A stretch of DNA of 64,000 nt from Phenylobacterium sp. (lineage in GTDB: Bacteria; Pseudomonadota; Alphaproteobacteria; Caulobacterales; Caulobacteraceae): positions 124,001 through 188,000 of the forward strand of contig NZ_SSMX01000030.1 in NCBI RefSeq assembly GCF_004799515.1. Direction: 5' to 3'. Below are positions 60,179-64,000 of this stretch, piece by piece. Under the pieces are notes generated by a model. The model did not search any database and had not been told where the DNA came from. It saw nothing but the letters and a program-made list of their open reading frames with translations. Numbering within the stretch: position 1 is the first letter of the stretch; every line of letters begins with the position of its first letter. Position numbers and translations under genes: made by a program.

Positions 60179-61591
60179 ATGCCGCTCAAGCTCTACGACA
60201 CCATGGCCCGCGCCAAGCGGGACTTCGCGCCCAAGGATCCCCGCCGGGTGACGATGTATGTCTGTGGGCCGACGGTCTACAACTACAGCCACATCGGCAA
60301 TTTCCGGCCCGTCGTGGTGTTCGACGTGCTGTTCCGCTTGCTGCGCCGGCTCTATGGCGAGGACGCGGTGCGCTATGCGGCCAATGTCACCGACGTGGAC
60401 GACAAGATCAACGCCAAGGCCGCCGAGGAAGGCGTGCCGATCACCGCGATCACCGACCGATACCTGGCCGCCTACAACGGCGACGCCGCCGCGCTCGGCG
60501 CCCTGCCGCCGACGGTGCAGCCTCGGGCGACTGAGACCATGGACGCCATCGTCGCCATGATCGGCCGGCTGGTGGAGAACAGCTCGGCCTACGCCGCCGA
60601 GGGCCATGTGCTCTTCGACACCCAGAACTTCGCCGACTACGGCAAGCTGTCGGGCCGGCCGCTGGACGAGATGATCGCCGGCGCCCGGGTCGAGGTCGCT
60701 CCGTACAAGCGCCACCCCGCCGACTTCGTGCTGTGGAAGCCGTCGAAGCCGGGCGAGCCTGTGTGGGAAAGCCCCTGGGGTCCGGGCCGGCCGGGCTGGC
60801 ACATCGAATGCTCGGCGATGATCGAGCAGGAGCTGGGCCTGCCCATCGACATCCACGGCGGCGGCATCGACTTGGTCTTCCCGCACCACGAGAACGAACT
60901 CGCCCAGGGCGTCTGCGACGGCCACCAGCACGGGACCTACGCGAACTACTGGCTGCACAACGGCTTCCTCAACATGGGCGAAGAGAAGATGTCGAAGAGC
61001 CTGGGCAATGTGACTCTGGCCCACGACCTCCTGCAGCAACAGCCGGGCGAGGCGATCCGCTGGGCGCTTCTCGCCGCGCACTACCGCCAGCCGCTGTCCT
61101 GGACCGAGGACGCCCTGGTCCAGGCGCGCAATTCGCTGGATCACCTCTACGGCGTCCTGGGCCGCGCGCGGCACATCGAGGCCGGCGGCAGCGGGGCGCT
61201 GGCCGAGGAGCAGCTGGAGCCGCTGCTGGACGACCTCAACACGCCGGCGGCCATGGCCCAGATCAAGAAGCTGGCCACCGACCTGGACGCCGCCGTGCGC
61301 AAGGGCTCCGGACAGGCGGCGCCCCTGAAGCAGGACCTGATGGCGCTGGCCTCGGTGCTGGGCGTCCTGCAGGCCGATCCGCAAGGCTGGTTCCAGGGCG
61401 GCGCCGACGAGGGCCTGAAGGACCGGATCGACGCCCTGGTCGCCGCCCGTGACGCGGCGCGCCGGGCCAAGGACTGGGGCGAAGCCGACCGCTTGCGCGC
61501 CGAGCTGACCGCGCTCAACGTCGAGGTGATGGACGGACCCGCCGGCGCCACCTGGCGGTTACTGTCGGTGAAAGAGGGGGAGCAGGCCTGA
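60179..61591 (+). CDS. cysS: Cysteinyl-tRNA synthetase
   Basis: A 470-residue class I aminoacyl-tRNA synthetase of normal length. The HIGH-type motif is YNYSHIGNFRP (about 35-45), the Zn-site residues lie in HIECSAMI and HHENELAQ, and the KMSKS motif is intact (EEKMSKSLGN, about 272-281). The C-terminal helical anticodon-binding domain begins about residue 340. Divergent from folE. Confidence 0.97.
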   Translation: MPLKLYDTMARAKRDFAPKDPRRVTMYVCGPTVYNYSHIGNFRPVVVFDVLFRLLRRLYGEDAVRYAANVTDVDDKINAKAAEEGVPITAITDRYLAAYNGDAAALGALPPTVQPRATETMDAIVAMIGRLVENSSAYAAEGHVLFDTQNFADYGKLSGRPLDEMIAGARVEVAPYKRHPADFVLWKPSKPGEPVWESPWGPGRPGWHIECSAMIEQELGLPIDIHGGGIDLVFPHHENELAQGVCDGHQHGTYANYWLHNGFLNMGEEKMSKSLGNVTLAHDLLQQQPGEAIRWALLAAHYRQPLSWTEDALVQARNSLDHLYGVLGRARHIEAGGSGALAEEQLEPLLDDLNTPAAMAQIKKLATDLDAAVRKGSGQAAPLKQDLMALASVLGVLQADPQGWFQGGADEGLKDRIDALVAARDAARRAKDWGEADRLRAELTALNVEVMDGPAGATWRLLSVKEGEQA

Positions 61592-61592
61592 C

Positions 61593-62153
61593 ATGCCGAT
61601 CGCGCCACCGCCGCAACTGAAGGCCGGCCTCTTCGCGCGGGGCTCCGGCACGCTGAAGGGTCCCAAGGCCGTCAAGGGCCCGCCGCCGCCCAAGCCGCCG
61701 CCCGGCCTGCGCATCGAGCACCGCGTGGGCATCCAGGCGCCGGCCGAGGTGATCTGGGAGGTGCTCGCCGACCTGAAGTCCTGGGAGCAGTGGTGCAAGC
61801 TCTATCCCAAGGCCGCCGGCGAGATCCGCATCGGCTCGGTGCTGGATATCACCCTGGCCCTGCCCGGGCGGCCGGAGGAAGAGATCCATCCGACCGTGCT
61901 GGAATGGGTGCCCAACGAGCAGCTGCACTGGCGGCTCACCATGCTGGGCGGCCTGGTGAAGACCACCCGCTTCTTCGAGATCGAGACCCTGGCGGCGGAG
62001 AGCTGCATCGTCTCCAACGGCGAGCTGATCGCGGGGCTGATCGGGCCGCGCCTGGGCAAGCGCATGGGCCGCACCATCTACCGCGCCTTCGTACAGATGA
62101 ACGACGACCTGAAGGCCCGCGCCGAACTCCTCTGGCAGCGCCGCAAGGACTAG
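61593..62153 (+). CDS. SRPBCC (Bet v1/START-like) domain protein
   Basis: A 186-residue protein starting one base after the cysS stop. Residues 1-45 are Pro/Lys-rich and disordered; the rest is an SRPBCC fold: HRVGIQAPAEVIWEVLADL, SWEQWCKLYPKAAG, and VLEWVPNEQLHWRLTMLGG. Such domains bind hydrophobic ligands; no catalytic motif identifies an enzyme. Its stop overlaps the convergent TetR gene by four bases. Confidence 0.88.
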   Translation: MPIAPPPQLKAGLFARGSGTLKGPKAVKGPPPPKPPPGLRIEHRVGIQAPAEVIWEVLADLKSWEQWCKLYPKAAGEIRIGSVLDITLALPGRPEEEIHPTVLEWVPNEQLHWRLTMLGGLVKTTRFFEIETLAAESCIVSNGELIAGLIGPRLGKRMGRTIYRAFVQMNDDLKARAELLWQRRKD

Positions 62154-62770
62154 CGGCGGGCGGCCTCGGCGAACCGCCCGAGCTGGGTCCAGACCTCGGC
62201 GAAGACCGCCTGGACGAAGGTCCCGAGCGCGGCGGGCTGGCCGGCGGCGCGGCCGCGCTCGGCGGTGAGCCGCATGCCGCCGGACACCAGCATGGCCAGG
62301 AGGCGCGACGGAAACGGGTCCGCACCCGGCGGCTCTCGGGCCAGGAGGGCGGCGGCCAGGGTGTCCTCGAGGCGGACGTACTTCAGATGCTCGCGGGCCT
62401 TCAGCGCCGGGGTGGTCTGGATCAGCGCATCGACGGCGAAGGCGTCGGCCTGGGCGGCGGCGTGGCCTACGGTCTCGACCAGGGCGGCCTCAATGGCCTT
62501 GGGCGCGGGCTCGTCGGCCGGACGGGCGGCCAGCGCGGCGGCCAGGGCTTCGCCGAAGGCGTCCTGCCAGGCCAGCACCACCTCCTCCTTGCTCGGGAAG
62601 TAGTCGAAGAAGCTGCGCTTGGAGACGACCGCGGCGGCGGCGATCTCGTCGACGGTGGTGGCGTCGTAGCCGCGGGCCAGGAACAGCTTCAGGGCGGCGT
62701 CCACGATCCGCGCGCGGGTCTCGCGCCGCTTGCGTTGCCTCAGGCCCTCGATGGCGGGTTCGCCGGTCAC
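62150..62770 (-). CDS. TetR-family regulator of the adjacent SDR gene
   Basis: A 206-residue regulator: HTH at about residues 13-60 (ARIVDAALKLFLARGYDATT, VDEIAAAAVVSKRSFFDYFP, SKEE). The remainder is the ligand domain. It is divergent from the SDR gene at 62838, and the 67-bp gap is almost filled by an extended palindrome, so it very likely represses the SDR gene and itself. Confidence 0.93.
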   Translation of the reverse strand: MTGEPAIEGLRQRKRRETRARIVDAALKLFLARGYDATTVDEIAAAAVVSKRSFFDYFPSKEEVVLAWQDAFGEALAAALAARPADEPAPKAIEAALVETVGHAAAQADAFAVDALIQTTPALKAREHLKYVRLEDTLAAALLAREPPGADPFPSRLLAMLVSGGMRLTAERGRAAGQPAALGTFVQAVFAEVWTQLGRFAEAARR

Positions 62771-62784
62771 AAATATTCACCTAT

Positions 62785-62808
62785 TGCAAATTTGCATTAA
62801 ATGCAAAT
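62785..62808. promoter_or_regulatory. Operator with three TGCAAA half-sites, TetR/SDR divergent region
   Basis: ATTTGCATTAAATGCAAAT (62790-62808) has perfect 9-bp arms around a single central A. It is overlapped by TGCAAATTTGCA (62785-62796), a second perfect palindrome, so three half-sites share one 24-bp block. The site lies 14 bp upstream of the TetR start and 29 bp upstream of the SDR start, where both promoters must be. It is the most AT-rich block seen in the surrounding several kilobases. Confidence 0.85.
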
Positions 62809-62837
62809 ATAAGCAGGAACAGATCGAGGAGGACGCT

Positions 62838-63764
62838 ATGGCGGGTTGGACGACCGAGCAAATGCCGACGCAGGATGGGCGGATCGCGCTGATCACCGGC
62901 GCCACCGGCGGCATCGGCTACGAGGCGGCCCTGGCGCTGGCCGGCAAGGGCGCCAGGGTGATCGTCGCCGCGCGCAACCCGGCCAAGGGCGAGGCGGCCC
63001 TGGCGTCGATCCGCGCAGCCCATCCCGGCGCGGACGTCCGCTTCGAGATGATCGACCTCACCAGCCTGGCCTCGGTCGCCGCCTGCGCCGAGCGGGTGAT
63101 GGCCGCCGAGCCGCGCCTGGACCTGTTGATCAACAACGCCGGCGTCATGACCCCGCCCACACGGCAGGAGACCGCCGACGGCTTCGAGCTGCAGTTCGGG
63201 GTCAACCACCTGGCGCACGTCGCCCTGACCGCGCGCCTGCTGCCGCTGGTGCGGCGCGGCCGGAGCCCGCGGATCGTCACCGTCTCCAGCGGGGCGCACC
63301 ACACCGGCAAGATCGATTTCGGCGACCTCAACTGGGTCAAGCGCCGCTACCAGCCCTGGCCGGCCTACAGCCAGTCGAAGCTGGCCAATGTCCTCTTCGC
63401 CTTTGAGCTGCAGCGCCGCAGCCACCTGGGCGGCTGGGGCGTGATGAGCAACGCCTGCCACCCCGGCTACGCCCGCACGGACCTGATCGCCAACGGTCCG
63501 GGCGTTGACTCGCCGATGAGCCGCTACACCCGGTGGCTGCAGCCCTACATCAGCCAGTCGGCGCCGGACGGCGCTCTGCCCACCCTCTATGCGGCGACCT
63601 CGCCGGACGCCCAGGGCGGCGGCTACTACGGCCCCTCGCGCCTGTTCGAACTGGTCGGGCCGCCGAAGCGCGCCCGCGTCGCCGCCCCGGCCCGGCGCGC
63701 GGCCACCGCCAAGCGGCTGTGGACCGTCTCCGAGGAGCTGACCGGAGCCTCGTTCCCAGCCTGA
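62838..63764 (+). CDS. SDR oxidoreductase, retinol-dehydrogenase/WWOX-like
   Basis: A 308-residue classical SDR. The ATG at 62838 has a GAGGAGG ribosome-binding site 6 bases upstream. TGATGGIGYEAALALAG (about 19-35) binds NAD(P); NNAGVM (about 102-107), SSGAHH, and YSQSK (about 177-181) give the Ser-Tyr-Lys catalytic set. The C-terminus is Arg/Ala-rich. The substrate is unknown; it is under the adjacent TetR and may act on a lipophilic aldehyde, ketone or alcohol. Confidence 0.9.
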   Translation: MAGWTTEQMPTQDGRIALITGATGGIGYEAALALAGKGARVIVAARNPAKGEAALASIRAAHPGADVRFEMIDLTSLASVAACAERVMAAEPRLDLLINNAGVMTPPTRQETADGFELQFGVNHLAHVALTARLLPLVRRGRSPRIVTVSSGAHHTGKIDFGDLNWVKRRYQPWPAYSQSKLANVLFAFELQRRSHLGGWGVMSNACHPGYARTDLIANGPGVDSPMSRYTRWLQPYISQSAPDGALPTLYAATSPDAQGGGYYGPSRLFELVGPPKRARVAAPARRAATAKRLWTVSEELTGASFPA

Positions 63765-63830
63765 CCGTGGCCGGCGTTGCCCGCGACGACACGCCGTGTA
63801 CTGTCGCCCTCCAGCGGGATGGAGACTGTC

Positions 63831-64000
63831 TTGGGCGTGAAGGCGTGGATTCTGGCGAGCGCGGCGATCGCCTCGGTGCTGGGCGCGGGCTGCGTGGCGG
63901 AGGCCGCCGGCAAGGCGAAGTTCGGGACCTGGGGCTATGACGCCTCGGCCATGGACGCCTCGGTGAAGCCGGGTGACGACTTCTTCAAATATGTCAACGG
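63831..64000 (+). CDS. M13-family (PepO/neprilysin-like) metallopeptidase, partial
   Basis: The gene runs off the right edge; 56 residues are visible. It opens at a TTG (GGAG 6 bases upstream; an ATG at 63819 and a GTG at 63837 are in frame) and shows a signal peptide (AWILASAAIASVLGAGC). Then FGTWGYDASAMDASVKPGDD and FFKYVNG follow, the N-terminal pattern of M13 peptidases. The zinc motif lies outside the window. Confidence 0.7.
   Translation, partial: MGVKAWILASAAIASVLGAGCVAEAAGKAKFGTWGYDASAMDASVKPGDDFFKYVN

Overview
The window is a 64 kb chromosomal segment from a high-GC alphaproteobacterium, most likely Caulobacteraceae (Phenylobacterium/Caulobacter-like). Reasons: very high GC coding bias; the gene order SRP RNA-dnaX-ybaB-recR, def-fmt-truA-dapE, dapD-nucleotidase-argB and ysxC-yidC-rnpA-rpmH; a DnaX without the usual zinc cysteines; a PEPxxWA C-terminal sorting protein; and a consensus CtrA box (TTAA-N7-TTAA) upstream of a small lipoprotein gene. 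The genus is inferred. No tRNA, rRNA, insertion sequence, prophage or CRISPR array was seen. Coding density is high: only one gap exceeds 300 bases, and it holds the SRP RNA and its promoter.

Layout. 0-8.9 kb: a hydrolase cut by the window edge, SRP RNA, DNA replication and recombination genes (dnaX, ybaB, recR, rmuC), translation genes (def, fmt, truA), a repeat-rich lipoprotein, and dapE. 9.0-16.05 kb: a glycan-modification cassette (two cupins, one a TDP-keto-sugar 3,4-isomerase; a sugar aminotransferase; two methyltransferases; a FemAB/BioF2-type acyltransferase; a glycosyltransferase; a sulfotransferase). 16.05-18.5 kb: dapD, a HAD nucleotidase and argB. 18.6-23.5 kb: a secreted amidohydrolase with a coupled small membrane protein, an acyl-CoA dehydrogenase, a GT8-like glycosyltransferase and a TPR-glycosyltransferase. 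23.5-26.5 kb: ysxC, yidC, rnpA, rpmH. 26.6-35.2 kb: lipid and redox metabolism (quinone oxidoreductase, esterase, TetR regulator, dienoyl-CoA-reductase-like SDR), the sorting protein, DUF72, an M28 peptidase and a second TetR. 35.5-41.2 kb: a tripartite RND efflux operon divergent from that TetR. 41.2-51.5 kb: membrane protein, threonine dehydratase, VOC protein, PagL-like deacylase, purA, a pseudo-receiver protein, an M14 peptidase and rpoH. 51.7-64 kb: a TonB-dependent receptor with a Gly/Pro-rich insert, rluD, an encapsulated-ferritin-like protein without encapsulin, phoD, LysE exporter, hisI, folE, cysS, SRPBCC protein, a TetR/SDR pair with a striking operator, and the start of an M13 peptidase.

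How it fits together. The backbone def-fmt-truA-dapE / dapD-nucleotidase-argB / ysxC-yidC-rnpA-rpmH looks like one ancestral alphaproteobacterial neighbourhood, opened at two points by surface-glycan genes. In both places glycan genes also lie directly downstream of housekeeping operons on the same strand (dapD to sulfotransferase to glycosyltransferase; ysxC to TPR-glycosyltransferase to GT8-like), so they may be co-transcribed with growth genes. The 9-16 kb cassette is the best candidate for an undescribed system: it could make and attach an N-acylated, O-methylated and possibly sulfated 3-amino-3,6-dideoxyhexose. This is inference from family membership and gene coupling; no product is known.
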